From NCBI RefSeq assembly GCF_003046475.1, contig NZ_PZZZ01000001.1, positions 62,001 through 126,000 on the forward strand: a stretch of 64,000 bases of DNA. Reading direction: 5' to 3'. How positions within the stretch are numbered: position 1 is the first letter of the stretch; each line of letters begins with the position of its first letter. Made by a program: the position numbers and the translations under genes. The DNA comes from Mycoplana dimorpha (GTDB lineage: Bacteria; Pseudomonadota; Alphaproteobacteria; Rhizobiales; Rhizobiaceae). The notes under the pieces are model-generated. The model did not search any database and had not been told where the DNA came from. It saw only the letters and a list, made by a program, of their open reading frames with translations. Below are positions 27,189 to 36,138 of this stretch, piece after piece.

Positions 27189-28346
27189 CTACAGCAGCGA
27201 AAGCTGCACGCCGCTGCCCGACGGAGGAACGAAAAGCTCGGTCGAGAGGCTGCGGCGGACCCGGTTGAGCTTCAGGCGCTTCGCCGCGAGCTCGAACCGC
27301 CGGGCGATCTGCCAGGCGTAGGGACCGGCGCCCTTCATCCGCTTGCCGAACTCCGCGTCATAGTCCTTGCCGCCGCGCATCGAGCGTATCAGCGACATCA
27401 CATGCCGGTAGCGGTCCGGGTACTCCCGCAGCAGCCAGTCGCGGAACAGCGGGCTGACCTCGAGCGGCAGGCGCAACAGGACGTAGCTCGCCTCCTGCGC
27501 GCCGGCCGTCTTGCCGGACTCTAGGATGCGTTCAAGCTCGTGGTCGGTCAGGCCGGGGATGATCGGCGCCGCCATCACGCTGACCGGCACGCCCGCGTCA
27601 GAAAGCGTGCGCATCGCCTCCAGTCGCCGGGCGGGCGTTGCGGCCCGGGGCTCCATGCTGCGCGCCAGCTTGCGGTCAAGCGTCGTCACGGACAGACCGA
27701 CCCAGGCGAGGCCGCGCGCCGCCATGCGCGATAGGATGTCGACATCGCGCATCACGAGCGCCGACTTGGTGACGATCGAGACCGGATGATTTGCGGCTTC
27801 CAGCACCTCGAGGATCTGGCGCATGATCCCCCATTCCTTTTCGATCGGCTGGTAGGGATCGGTGTTGGTGCCGATTGCGATGACCCGCGGCCGGTAGCCG
27901 GGCTTCGAAAGCTCGCGCTCGAGCAGCCGCGGCGCGTTAGGCTTGGCAAACAGCCGGGACTCGAAATCCAGTCCCGCGGACAGCCCCATGAAGGCGTGCG
28001 TCGGGCGGGCGAAGCAGTAGATGCAGCCGTGCTCGCAGCCGCGATAGGGATTGACCGAGCGGTCGAACGGAATGTCGGGCGACTCGTTGCGGGAAATGAT
28101 GCTGCGAGGCTTTTCCACCTGCACTTCGGTCTTGAACGGCGGCAGGTCCTCCAGCGATTCCCACCCATCATCGAAGCGCTCGCGACTCTGCTGCTCGAAG
28201 CGGCCGGAGAAATTGAGGCCTGCCCCGCGTCCGCGACGCCGATCGATATCGATGCGCAGGCCGCTTTGCGTCATCAGCGCGTCGGCAATATCGGCCGTGT
28301 TGGCAGGTGCAAGCGCACCCTGCCTGAGGCTGGACAGCTCGGTCAT
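27189..28346 (-). CDS. PA0069-family radical SAM protein
   Basis: A 385-residue radical SAM protein of the PA0069/COG1533 group, distantly related to spore photoproduct lyase and of unproven chemistry. The cluster cysteines are C104, C108 and C111 in RGCEHGCIYCFA; preceding DIPFDRSVNPY and following GTNTDPYQPIE and MAAPIIPGLTD are family hallmarks. The ATG at 28346 has GGAG upstream. A GAAC-N7-GAAC SOS box lies 62 bases upstream over the presumed -35 region, so LexA control is expected. From memory, Pseudomonas aeruginosa PA0069 is also LexA-regulated, which fits a DNA-damage role (inference). Confidence 0.9.
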   Translation of the reverse strand: MTELSSLRQGALAPANTADIADALMTQSGLRIDIDRRRGRGAGLNFSGRFEQQSRERFDDGWESLEDLPPFKTEVQVEKPRSIISRNESPDIPFDRSVNPYRGCEHGCIYCFARPTHAFMGLSAGLDFESRLFAKPNAPRLLERELSKPGYRPRVIAIGTNTDPYQPIEKEWGIMRQILEVLEAANHPVSIVTKSALVMRDVDILSRMAARGLAWVGLSVTTLDRKLARSMEPRAATPARRLEAMRTLSDAGVPVSVMAAPIIPGLTDHELERILESGKTAGAQEASYVLLRLPLEVSPLFRDWLLREYPDRYRHVMSLIRSMRGGKDYDAEFGKRMKGAGPYAWQIARRFELAAKRLKLNRVRRSLSTELFVPPSGSGVQLSLL

Positions 28347-28385
28347 CGGGGTTCTCCGTCGGGGGGAATCGGCCCCCTTCAATGC

Positions 28386-28423
28386 TTTTATTCCTAGCAG
28401 CCGAAAGAGAACAATACAAGAAC
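28386..28423 (-). promoter_or_regulatory. SOS box and promoter of the radical SAM gene
   Basis: On the plus strand GAAC (28409-28412), seven bases, GAAC (28420-28423); on the gene's strand this is GTTC-N7-GTTC, the direct-repeat LexA box of alphaproteobacteria. It overlaps a candidate -35 CTTGTA with a 17-base spacer to CTAGGA. Repression by LexA would therefore block RNA polymerase. Confidence 0.7.
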
Positions 28424-28530
28424 AAAGTTGCGGCCGCTGATGCCGATCTAGTCAGTGTGTCGCCGGAGATGGCCCGCCGCTTGCTTTTGGTTCGGTAGCG
28501 TTGCCGATCGCAATGGGTTAAGGGTCAGTC

Positions 28531-29052
28531 ATGCTGACTGTCATGCTGGAATGCAACGACGATGAGGCCGAACTGGCGCAGACCCTGGCTGCGCTGGTTC
28601 CGGCTGCCGTGGACGGGCTGGTGCGGGACGTCGTGGTGCTCGACCATGGTTCCCGCGACGGCTCTGCGGATGTCGCGGATGCGGCCGGTTGCCGGTTCCT
28701 GACCGATTGGGACCTGCCGGAGGTCATTGCGGCGGCGCGGGGCGAGTGGTTGCTGCTGCTGGAGCCCGGGGCGCGTCCCTTGAACGGCTGGGTGGAAGCT
28801 GTCGCCGAACATGTTTCGACCAGCAAGGCAGCGGTGCGGTTTTCCGTAGCGCGCGATCACCGCCGCACGTTCCTGCAGCGGCTCATCGGCAAGGGCACGG
28901 TTCTGGAGGAGGGCTTGCTGATGCCGAAGGGGCAGGCGGGCGCGACCATGCGTTCCGGCATGGGACTGGAGCAACTGGCCACGGCGGCGCGGCCCCGCAG
29001 GCTTGTCGCCGAGATCGTCCCCGCCTGGGCCGTCCGTGACAAGCGGCAATAG
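28531..29052 (+). CDS. GT-A-like glycosyltransferase homologue, possibly inactive
   Basis: A 173-residue protein with a Rossmann-like GT-A fold signature: VVVLDHGSRDGSADVA resembles the family-2 donor-binding segment, and WLLLLEPGARPLNGW sits where such enzymes have the metal-binding DxD. Here that motif reads EPG, so catalysis is doubtful. It is also shorter than usual family-2 enzymes (about 230 or more). The ATG at 28531 follows GGGTTAAGGG. It is divergent from the radical SAM gene and convergent with moaB. Assignment to a specific pathway is not possible. Confidence 0.65.
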   Translation: MLTVMLECNDDEAELAQTLAALVPAAVDGLVRDVVVLDHGSRDGSADVADAAGCRFLTDWDLPEVIAAARGEWLLLLEPGARPLNGWVEAVAEHVSTSKAAVRFSVARDHRRTFLQRLIGKGTVLEEGLLMPKGQAGATMRSGMGLEQLATAARPRRLVAEIVPAWAVRDKRQ

Positions 29053-29097
29053 CCGTTTCCTAAGGCGCCTTTCGCAACAGCGAAAATCGTGACCGGG

Positions 29098-29640
29098 TTA
29101 CTTCCGCTTCAGGTGCTCGTCCAGCCGCGGCATGATCTCCACGAAGTTGCAGGGCATGTGGCGATAGTCGAGCTGCGAGGCGAGGATGCCGTCCCAGGCG
29201 TCGCGGCAGGCGCCCGGGGAGCCGGGCAGCACGAAGATGTAGGTCGCGTTCGCCACCCCGCCGGTGGCGCGTGACTGGATCGTCGAGGTGCCGATCTTGT
29301 CGTAGGAGAGGCGGTGGAAGACTTCGGAGAACCCGTCCATCTTCTTCTCGAACAGCGGCTCCAGCGCCTCGGGCGTCACGTCCCGGCCGGTGAAGCCGGT
29401 TCCGCCGGTGGTGATCACGACATCGATGCCCGCGTCCTTTGTCCACGCCTCAACCTGGGCCCGGATCGCCCCCTTGTCGTCCGGCACGATGGCGCGGGCG
29501 GCGAGTCGGTGGCCGGCCGTCTCGAGCCGCTCCACGAGCGTGTCGCCCGAGCGGTCGTCGGCTGCCGTTCGGGTGTCCGAAACCGTCATCACGGCGATTG
29601 CGAGGGGGATGAAGGGTCTCGTTTCGTCAAGCCGCGCCAT
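29098..29640 (-). CDS. moaB: Molybdenum cofactor biosynthesis protein B
   Basis: A 180-residue MoaB/MogA-type protein of the molybdopterin-binding fold, acting in adenylylation of molybdopterin. Conserved elements are AVMTVSDTR near the N terminus, the TTGGTGFTGRD motif and LPGSPGA with the C-terminal FVEIMPRLDEHL. ATG at 29640 has GGGAGGCAGG upstream; an upstream in-frame ATG at 29658 is also open. Its 5' end overlaps the end of ispE by 14 bases, suggesting coupled translation in one transcript with the isoprenoid gene. Confidence 0.9.
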   Translation of the reverse strand: MARLDETRPFIPLAIAVMTVSDTRTAADDRSGDTLVERLETAGHRLAARAIVPDDKGAIRAQVEAWTKDAGIDVVITTGGTGFTGRDVTPEALEPLFEKKMDGFSEVFHRLSYDKIGTSTIQSRATGGVANATYIFVLPGSPGACRDAWDGILASQLDYRHMPCNFVEIMPRLDEHLKRK

Positions 29641-30535
29641 GATCCTGCCTCCCGTCAAGCGTTTGCGTTGCGACGACGAACCAATCCGGATGGGCGTCTT
29701 CCAGAGCGGCGGCAGCGTCGCGTGCCATCTCGATCGTATCGTAAAGCCCGAAACAGGTGGCCCCCGACCCGGACATCCGCACCAGCCGCGGAGCGGTCGT
29801 TTCGAGCCTGGCGCGTACCGCCTCGATTTCCCGGCACAACAGGCGGGCGGGAGCCTCCAGGTCGTTGCGCATCCCGCTCATGGCGGCGAGCCAGTCGGCG
29901 CCACTAGAGCCCCTCTCGGGAAGAGCCAGCGGTGGATTGTGCCGTTCGGAAAGCCGCCGGAAGATCTCCGGTGTCGCAACGCCGACGAGCGGGTTGACCA
30001 GCACCAGCGCAAACGAGGGCAGCGTCTGCAGCAGGGTGATCCTCTCGCCGATGCCCCGGGCGACCAGCGGCCGCGCCGCCAGGCACATCGGCACGTCGGC
30101 GCCGAGTTCCAGCGCCAGATCCGCAAGCTCGCGTTCAGGGATTGCGGCGGTCCAATGCCGGACGAGCCCGCGCAGCGCTGCCGCGGCGTCGGCCGAGCCG
30201 CCGCCGATGCCGGATGCGACCGGCAGGTTCTTCTCCAGATGCAGGTGGACGGGCGGGGCGGCGACCTGCCTGGCCGAAAGCGCTCCGCGCAGCCGGTCGC
30301 GTGCCCGGAGCACGAGGTTGTCGGCGTTATCAAGCTGGGCTGCAAAGCGGCCGGAGATCGTGAAGCGGTCCGTCTCGGCGGGAGCGATCGAAACCCGGTC
30401 GCCAAAACGCGTGAAGGTCACCAGCATGTCGAGCAGATGGTAACCGTCTGCACGCTGGCCGACGACATGCAGGGCCAGGTTGATCTTTGCGGGGGCAGGC
30501 TCCGTGATCGCGAAGCCCATGCCGTCTGCTGCCAT
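29627..30535 (-). CDS. ispE: 4-diphosphocytidyl-2-C-methyl-D-erythritol kinase
   Basis: IspE phosphorylates the 2-hydroxyl of CDP-ME in the MEP pathway to isoprenoids. The 302-residue product has PAPAKINLALHV near the N terminus, the GHMP kinase ATP motif PVASGIGGGSADAAA in the middle and MSGSGATCFGL toward the C terminus. Start is ambiguous: ATG at 30535 is chosen, but 30520 and 30571 are also in frame, and the last would overlap the TPR gene stop. It overlaps moaB by 14 bases. Another MEP gene, dxs, and polyprenyl synthase ispB are also in the window. Confidence 0.92.
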   Translation of the reverse strand: MAADGMGFAITEPAPAKINLALHVVGQRADGYHLLDMLVTFTRFGDRVSIAPAETDRFTISGRFAAQLDNADNLVLRARDRLRGALSARQVAAPPVHLHLEKNLPVASGIGGGSADAAAALRGLVRHWTAAIPERELADLALELGADVPMCLAARPLVARGIGERITLLQTLPSFALVLVNPLVGVATPEIFRRLSERHNPPLALPERGSSGADWLAAMSGMRNDLEAPARLLCREIEAVRARLETTAPRLVRMSGSGATCFGLYDTIEMARDAAAALEDAHPDWFVVATQTLDGRQDHGAA

Positions 30536-30542
30536 GGCCGGA

Positions 30543-32378
30543 TCAGGACTTCTTGTCGGGGTCCGGGACATCCAGCGCCGGCGTCTTCACCGGTTCCTTG
30601 TCGGTCGCCTGGGCGGCCGCCGGCGGCTTGGACTGGTCGGGAAGGCCTTTCTCGATCTTCGCCTTGATCTTCGGGATCTCGGCCTCCTCGGGCTTCAGCC
30701 CGAGTGCGCGGTTCCACTGGAAGGTCGCCTCCAGCTTGCGGCCGACGCGCCAGTAGGCGTCGCCGAGATGGTCGTTGATCGTCGGATCGCCGGCCCTGAG
30801 TTCGGCGGCACGCTCCAGTTCGGCTACGGCATCGTCATACTGGCCGAGGCGGAAATAGGCCCAGCCGAGCGAATCGACGATATAGCCGTCGTCGGGCTTC
30901 ACGCTCACCGCCTTGCGGATCATCTCGAGGCCTTCCTCGAGGTTGATGTTCATGTCGACCCAGGAATAGCCGAGGTAATTGAGCACCTGGGGCTGGTCCG
31001 GATTGAGTTCCAGCGCCTTGCGGAAATTCGGCTCTGCCGTTTCCCACTTCTTCTGCCGCTCGTAGGCGATGCCGCGCTGGAAGTAGACCGTCCAGTGCGA
31101 GCGGTTGGGCACATTGCCGATCTGCTCGACCGCCTGGTCATAGACCTCGCCCATCTCCTTGTATTCCTTGGCGTCGGACAGAACGCTGCCGTAGGCGAGA
31201 TAGCTGCGCATGTCCTTCGGGTCGGCCGCGATCAGCGCCTTGAGGTGCTTCTTCGCCTCGTCGACCTGGCCGAGGTCGGCGAGTTGCAGGCCGAGCTGCA
31301 GCTCGGAAAGCCGATGCATCGGCGAATCCTTCGGCACCTGTCGATAGAGTTCGATCGCCTCTTCCGGCTTCTTCCGGCTTTCCGCCAACCCGCCGAGCAG
31401 CACCAGGGTGTCGGCGCTGTCCGGATCGAGCGCACGGGAGATCTGCAGATAGAGCGAGACGATGTCCTCCGCTCCTTCACGGTTCAGCGCTCCCCCGATG
31501 GAAAAGAGCACGGCGGCAGCGCCTTGCGCCGCGGTCCGCACCTGCTGATCCTGCTTCTCGCCGTTTTCGATGCTGGCACGAAGCGCCTTCAGGGGCGCAT
31601 AGTTCGAGACGAGGTTGTCGCCGACGGAGATTGCGTCCAGGGCCTTCTGCCTGTTGCCCTCGCGCGCCTCGAGCCTGGCGAGTGCCACGACGGCACGCAT
31701 GAAGGTGTCCGGGGCGGCACTGCCGCCTTCGCGGTCGAGGATCGCATCGTTCAGGCGCTTGCGCGCCGTCGCCTTGTCGCCGGCCGCGGCGGCGATCGCG
31801 CCGGCGTGATAGTTCTTGAAGATGGAAAACCAGTCCGGACCGTCCATGCCCGAAATGGTGGCGAGCGCCTCCTTCGGCTTGCCATCGCCGAACTTCGCCC
31901 AGGCGAGCAGCAGCCCGGTCATCATCCGGTCTAGATCGTTCGGGCCGCGATAGACGAGGATCTTCTCGGCGGCACGGTATTCGCGCTTGCGGATCGCATC
32001 CATGCCGCGCACCACGGTCGTGATGCGCTCGACGGCCGCGTCGCCCTTGAGCGCCTCCGCGAGCTTGACGCCCTCGTCGAACTGCCCGTTCATGAGCAGC
32101 GTGATCATCAGCCGCTCCTTGACCTCGGTGTTTGCCGGGTCGAATTGCAGCGCGATCCGGTAAAGCGCGATCGCGTTGTCGAAATCCTTGTCGGAATCGG
32201 CCGTCCGGGCCGCCAGGAAGGCGCCGGAGAAGCTGTTGACGCTCTGCGGGTCGAACGATTCAACGTCTGCGGCGGCAGTCGAGCTATCCTGCGCGCGTGC
32301 GGCCGGCGCACCCGAAAGGGCGAGCCCGGCGACGACGGCGACGCCCGAGAGAAGCCGGAAGATCAGGGAATGCCGCAT
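30543..32378 (-). CDS. Exported tetratricopeptide repeat protein
   Basis: A 611-residue protein with an N-terminal signal peptide (LLSGVAVVAGLALSGAPAARA) and many TPR helices through most of its length (e.g. AIALYRIALQFDPANTEV, WETAEPNFRKALELNPDQP, AVAELERAAELRAGDP). TPR arrays are protein-interaction scaffolds; the role here is unknown. The C-terminal tail is Pro/Lys-rich. ATG at 32378 follows GAAAGGC. It lies directly upstream of ispE on the same strand, with only seven bases or an overlap between them, so they are probably co-transcribed. A periplasmic location is inferred from the signal peptide. Confidence 0.88.
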   Translation of the reverse strand: MRHSLIFRLLSGVAVVAGLALSGAPAARAQDSSTAAADVESFDPQSVNSFSGAFLAARTADSDKDFDNAIALYRIALQFDPANTEVKERLMITLLMNGQFDEGVKLAEALKGDAAVERITTVVRGMDAIRKREYRAAEKILVYRGPNDLDRMMTGLLLAWAKFGDGKPKEALATISGMDGPDWFSIFKNYHAGAIAAAAGDKATARKRLNDAILDREGGSAAPDTFMRAVVALARLEAREGNRQKALDAISVGDNLVSNYAPLKALRASIENGEKQDQQVRTAAQGAAAVLFSIGGALNREGAEDIVSLYLQISRALDPDSADTLVLLGGLAESRKKPEEAIELYRQVPKDSPMHRLSELQLGLQLADLGQVDEAKKHLKALIAADPKDMRSYLAYGSVLSDAKEYKEMGEVYDQAVEQIGNVPNRSHWTVYFQRGIAYERQKKWETAEPNFRKALELNPDQPQVLNYLGYSWVDMNINLEEGLEMIRKAVSVKPDDGYIVDSLGWAYFRLGQYDDAVAELERAAELRAGDPTINDHLGDAYWRVGRKLEATFQWNRALGLKPEEAEIPKIKAKIEKGLPDQSKPPAAAQATDKEPVKTPALDVPDPDKKS

Positions 32379-32529
32379 GCAGATGCCTTTCACTGGGGGA
32401 GCCGGCAGGTGCGGCCGCCGGCCCGTCACGATCCTGTCCAAATCAGCGTGGACTCATGGGCTGAGAGAATGGCTTTTTTGGCGCGGTGCGGCAAGATTTT
32501 CCTGTGCCGCCGAAAGAAAGCCCAGGCGG

Positions 32530-33546
32530 TCAGCTGACGCGCGAGACGCAGAAATCGATCACTTCCAGAAGCGCAGATTTCCAGGGGCTCTCGGGCAGCG
32601 GTGCCAGGGCGTCGCGGGCGATCGTGCCGTAATGCTGGGCGCGCGCGATCGTGTCCGACAGGCCGCCATAGCGGGTGATCAGACCCAGGGCATGCTGCAG
32701 GTTGGCCTCGTCGCTCTCGCCGCCCTCGATCGCCTTGCGCCAGAAGGTGCGGTCTTCGGCGGTGCCGCGCCGCCAGGCGAGGATGACCGGCAGGGTGATC
32801 TTGCCCTCGCGGAAATCGTCGCCGACGTTCTTGCCGAGATCGGCGGCCTTGCCGCCGTAGTCGAGCGCATCGTCGACGAGCTGGAAGGCCAGCCCCAAGT
32901 TCATGCCGTAGGACCTCAGGGCATTGCGTTCCGACCGGCCGACATTGGCAACGATCGGACCGACCTCGGCGGCAGCTGCGAACAGCGCCGCCGTCTTGGC
33001 GCGGATCACCTCAAGGTAGTCGTCTTCCGTTGTCTCCATGTTCTTGGCGACGGAGAGCTGCAGCACCTCGCCCTCGGCGATCACCGTGGCGGCGGAGGAG
33101 AGCACGTCCAGCGCCTCGAGCGAGCCGACCTCGACCATCATCTTGAAGGCCTGGCCGAGCAGGAAGTCGCCGACGAGCACGCTTGCCTGGTTGCCCCAGA
33201 TCGTCCGCGCGGTCGACTTGCCGCGGCGCAGGTCGCTTTCGTCGACCACGTCGTCATGCAGCAGTGTCGCGGTATGCATGAACTCGACACTGGTCGCGAG
33301 CTTGACGTGGTGGTCGCCCGCATAGCCGAACATCGAGGCGGCGGCGAGCGTCAGCATCGGCCGCAGGCGCTTTCCGCCGGAGGAGATCAGGTGATTGGCG
33401 ACTTCGGGAATCATCTGGACGTCCGAGCCGGCCTTCGACAGGATCAGCTGGTTGACGCGCTCCATGTCGCCTTTCGTCAGGTCCACGAGAGGCTGTACAG
33501 ACGCCATTTTGTTTTTGCCCTCGTCAAGCGGTATCACGACGCCCAA
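32530..33546 (-). CDS. ispB: Long-chain polyprenyl diphosphate synthase
   Basis: A 338-residue trans-prenyltransferase that builds the octaprenyl or decaprenyl side chain of ubiquinone. The first Asp-rich motif is DDVVD at 98-102 (followed by ESDLRRG) and the second is DDALD at 225-229. Alanine (A93) at the fifth position before the first motif fits long-chain enzymes. The start TTG at 33546 has AGGAG nine bases upstream; ATG at 33507 would also work. It is divergent from the DUF2007 gene. UbiA, which uses this product, is encoded at 45.4 kb. Confidence 0.93.
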   Translation of the reverse strand: MGVVIPLDEGKNKMASVQPLVDLTKGDMERVNQLILSKAGSDVQMIPEVANHLISSGGKRLRPMLTLAAASMFGYAGDHHVKLATSVEFMHTATLLHDDVVDESDLRRGKSTARTIWGNQASVLVGDFLLGQAFKMMVEVGSLEALDVLSSAATVIAEGEVLQLSVAKNMETTEDDYLEVIRAKTAALFAAAAEVGPIVANVGRSERNALRSYGMNLGLAFQLVDDALDYGGKAADLGKNVGDDFREGKITLPVILAWRRGTAEDRTFWRKAIEGGESDEANLQHALGLITRYGGLSDTIARAQHYGTIARDALAPLPESPWKSALLEVIDFCVSRVS

Positions 33547-33655
33547 GTGCCCGGACTCCTGTTCAATTCAGTCGCGGGACAATAGAAAGGGGGACCTGCC
33601 GGAGCAAGAGGCGAATTGCCCCGGCGTCCGAAATAAACTGGAAAACGAAAAGCAT

Positions 33656-33877
33656 ATGATTGAACTGATCCGCACCAACGATGCCGTGCTGCTCTCTTTC
33701 GCCGAAAGCCTGATGAAGGATGCCGGCATCCATTACCTCATCGCCGATCAGGGCATGAGCATTCTCGAAGGTTCGCTGGGCATGCTGCCGCGCCGGCTCA
33801 TGGTGGATGCGGACCGGCAGGACGAGGCCCGGCAGATCCTGCGGGATGCCGGACTAGGCGCGGAGTTGCGGTTGTGA
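33656..33877 (+). CDS. DUF2007 family protein
   Basis: A 73-residue protein of the DUF2007 family (YkuD-unrelated; small domain with ISYLIADQG-like core). It starts MIELIRTNDAVLLS and contains HYLIADQGMSILEGSLGMLPRRLMV, then a short helical end. Some members bind signalling proteins, but its role is unknown. ATG at 33656, downstream of GAAAACGAAAAG. It is divergent from ispB and 49 bases upstream of the methyltransferase gene, with which it may form an operon. Confidence 0.85.
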   Translation: MIELIRTNDAVLLSFAESLMKDAGIHYLIADQGMSILEGSLGMLPRRLMVDADRQDEARQILRDAGLGAELRL

Positions 33878-33926
33878 CCGCGGTCGCGGCTGTGGATGGC
33901 GTTTCGTCTGCCGGGGGAGCCCTGCC

Positions 33927-34721
33927 ATGCCTGTGATTGACACCATCGACGCCTTCCACCGCGGACTGTTCCACCTCGTCCAGCCAAAGGGCGGTGGGCA
34001 CCGTGCCGGCATGGACGCGATGCTGCTGGCGGCTCTGGTTGCGGGCGAGGGGCCGATGCGGGTCGCCGATCTCGGCGCCGGGGCCGGAGCGGCGGGCCTG
34101 GCGGTTGCCTCGCGGCTGGAGGAAGCCCACGTGCTGCTCGTCGAGCGTTCCGCCGTCATGGCAAGCTATGCGCGCAAAAGCCTTGCGCTACCGGGCAATG
34201 CCGGGCTTGCCGAGCGGGTCGAGGTGATCGAGGCGGACGTGACGCTGACCGGACGGGCGCGGCTTGCCGCCGGGCTCGAGGACGAGGTTCAGGATCACGT
34301 CATCATGAACCCGCCCTTCAACGACGCCAGCGATCGCCGCACGCCCGATGCGCTCAAGGCCGAGGCCCATGCGATGCAGGACGATCTGTTCGAGCAGTGG
34401 ATCCGCACCGCAGGCGCGATCATGAAGCCGGGCGGGCAGCTTTCCCTGATCGCCCGGCCGGAATCGATCGCCGCGATCATCGATGCCTGCGGCCGACGCT
34501 TCGGTGGCATCGAGATCACGCCGCTGCATCCGCGGCCGGGCGAAAGCGCGGTGCGAATCCTGGTGACGGCGATCAAGGGATCCCGGGCGCGGCTGGGCCT
34601 GCGAGCGCCGCTCGTCATGCACGAGGACGACGGCCACCGCTTTTCGCCCTTCGTCGACGATCTCAACAACGGCCGCGCCGCCTATCCGAGGCTGACGGCC
34701 GGCCGCCGCAGGACGCCCTGA
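33927..34721 (+). CDS. tRNA1(Val) (adenine-N6) methyltransferase homologue
   Basis: A 264-residue Rossmann methyltransferase of the TrmN6/YfiC group. It has the SAM motif VADLGAGAGAAGLAVA, an acidic end of the second strand, and the N6-adenine motif NPPFND around residue 129, characteristic of enzymes methylating adenine 37 of tRNA(Val). Substrate is inferred from the family. It begins FHRGLFHLVQP after the ATG at 33927. It reads in the same direction as DUF2007 and the S49 peptidase. Confidence 0.88.
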   Translation: MPVIDTIDAFHRGLFHLVQPKGGGHRAGMDAMLLAALVAGEGPMRVADLGAGAGAAGLAVASRLEEAHVLLVERSAVMASYARKSLALPGNAGLAERVEVIEADVTLTGRARLAAGLEDEVQDHVIMNPPFNDASDRRTPDALKAEAHAMQDDLFEQWIRTAGAIMKPGGQLSLIARPESIAAIIDACGRRFGGIEITPLHPRPGESAVRILVTAIKGSRARLGLRAPLVMHEDDGHRFSPFVDDLNNGRAAYPRLTAGRRRTP

Positions 34722-34851
34722 CGCGGCGCAATTTCCTTCTTCGGGGCAAGGCGCCCGCCGGCACCGCCGGATTCTGCCCCGAAACCATTGCGTTTTCCCG
34801 CCGCATGCATACATCTGACGCTGAAACCCGCATCGAAGAGTTAGAGGCGAC

Positions 34852-35724
34852 ATGGCCGGATTTTTCAGGAGATTGATGCCGAAACGGTTCCGTAAGGAGG
34901 GCGTCTCCATTCCGGTCGTGCGGCTGCAGGGGCCGATCATGGCGGGAGGCGGTCAGTTCCGGCCGACGCTCAACATCGCAACGGTGGCACCCGTTCTCGA
35001 CAAGGCATTCGCCATCAAGGACGCTCCGGCCGTCGCCATTTCCATCAATTCGCCGGGCGGCTCGCCGGTCCAGTCGCGGCTGATCTTCCAGCGCATCCGC
35101 GACCTCGCCGCCGAGAAGAACAAGCGCGTGCTCGTCTTCGTCGAGGATGTCGCCGCTTCCGGCGGCTACATGATCGCCCTTGCCGGCGACGAGATTTTCG
35201 CCGACCCGACCTCGATCGTCGGCTCGATCGGCGTCGTCTCAGGCGGCTTCGGATTTCCGGAGCTGCTCCGCAAGATCGGCGTGGAGCGGCGGGTCTACAC
35301 CGCTGGCGAGAACAAGGTTATCCTCGATCCGTTCAAGCCGGAGCGCGAATCCGACATTGAGTACCTGAAATCGCTGCAGGTCGAGATCCACGACGTTTTC
35401 ATCGGCATGGTCAAGGAGCGGCGCGGGACACGGCTCACCAGCGACCCCGACATCTTCTCCGGCCTGTTCTGGACCGGGCAGCGCGGCGTGGCGCTCGGTC
35501 TGATCGACGGCCTTGCGGACATGCGCGGCGAAATCCGCCGCCGGTACGGAGCGACCGCGAAGCTTCAGCTGATTTCGCCGACGCGCGGCCTGTTCGGCCG
35601 CAAGATTCCGGGCGTCGGCGCGGACCTGCTTGCTGGCGCGGCCGAGCGTGCTGCCGGCGCCGGCGTCGGTGCGCTTGTCGAGACCGCCGAAGAAAAGGCG
35701 CTCTGGGCGCGCTACGGCCGCTAG
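34852..35724 (+). CDS. S49 family signal peptide peptidase-like serine protease
   Basis: A 290-residue SppA/SohB-like protease with a Ser-Lys dyad. The nucleophile is S103 in VAASGGYMIA and the lysine is K155 in ENKVILDPFK; the 52-residue spacing equals that of Bacillus SppA. SINSPGGSPV and GSIGVVSGGFGF are family landmarks. There is no clear N-terminal membrane anchor, only a basic hydrophobic start (AGFFRRLMPKRF), so it may sit at the membrane's inner face. It digests released signal peptides or other membrane fragments. It is followed closely by a small membrane protein gene. Confidence 0.92.
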   Translation: MAGFFRRLMPKRFRKEGVSIPVVRLQGPIMAGGGQFRPTLNIATVAPVLDKAFAIKDAPAVAISINSPGGSPVQSRLIFQRIRDLAAEKNKRVLVFVEDVAASGGYMIALAGDEIFADPTSIVGSIGVVSGGFGFPELLRKIGVERRVYTAGENKVILDPFKPERESDIEYLKSLQVEIHDVFIGMVKERRGTRLTSDPDIFSGLFWTGQRGVALGLIDGLADMRGEIRRRYGATAKLQLISPTRGLFGRKIPGVGADLLAGAAERAAGAGVGALVETAEEKALWARYGR

Positions 35725-35741
35725 CGCGTGGGGGAGGGTAA

Positions 35742-35933
35742 ATGGCGCAAATGATTTTCCTGCTGATCGTTGCGGCGATCGTCTGGCTCGGCTACCGCAA
35801 GTTCGTCGCCGATGCCCAGCGTCTTGCCCGTAAGCGCCGCGAGGCCGAAATGGAGCGCCAGACCGGCGCGACCGGCACGCTGGTGAAGGATCCGGAGACC
35901 GGCGAGTACCGCCTGCGCCGAGACGACGAATAG
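35742..35933 (+). CDS. Small single-pass membrane protein
   Basis: A 63-residue protein starting with one membrane helix (MIFLLIVAAIVWLGYRKFV) followed by a basic region (RKRREAEMERQ) and the C-terminal TLVKDPETGEYRL. The tail pattern is one I recall from conserved small alphaproteobacterial proteins without assigned function. It starts 17 bases after the S49 peptidase stop and is probably co-transcribed. I cannot say what it does. Confidence 0.7.
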   Translation: MAQMIFLLIVAAIVWLGYRKFVADAQRLARKRREAEMERQTGATGTLVKDPETGEYRLRRDDE

Positions 35934-36138
35934 GCCCGCGGCCACCTTGTCGAGGCAGGCCGCCGTGTTGCTTTGAAACATCGGCGCGCTGGTTCACTCG
36001 CCCGGGGAGCGCGGCGTCGTTTGCGTTCCTCGGTGGCGCGCACTCCGCCGGCTGGCAAAACCGGCCGCCTTACCCTTGACCCTGTGGGCCGGCCGTGGCA
36101 CCTGTCCGGCCATCAGAAAGACCATCCGGACCGGACCG

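Noticed and set aside
29070-29085. Terminator between the GT-A-like gene and moaB
   Set aside because: TTTCGC-AACA-GCGAAA has only a 6-bp AT-containing stem without a clear T-tract.
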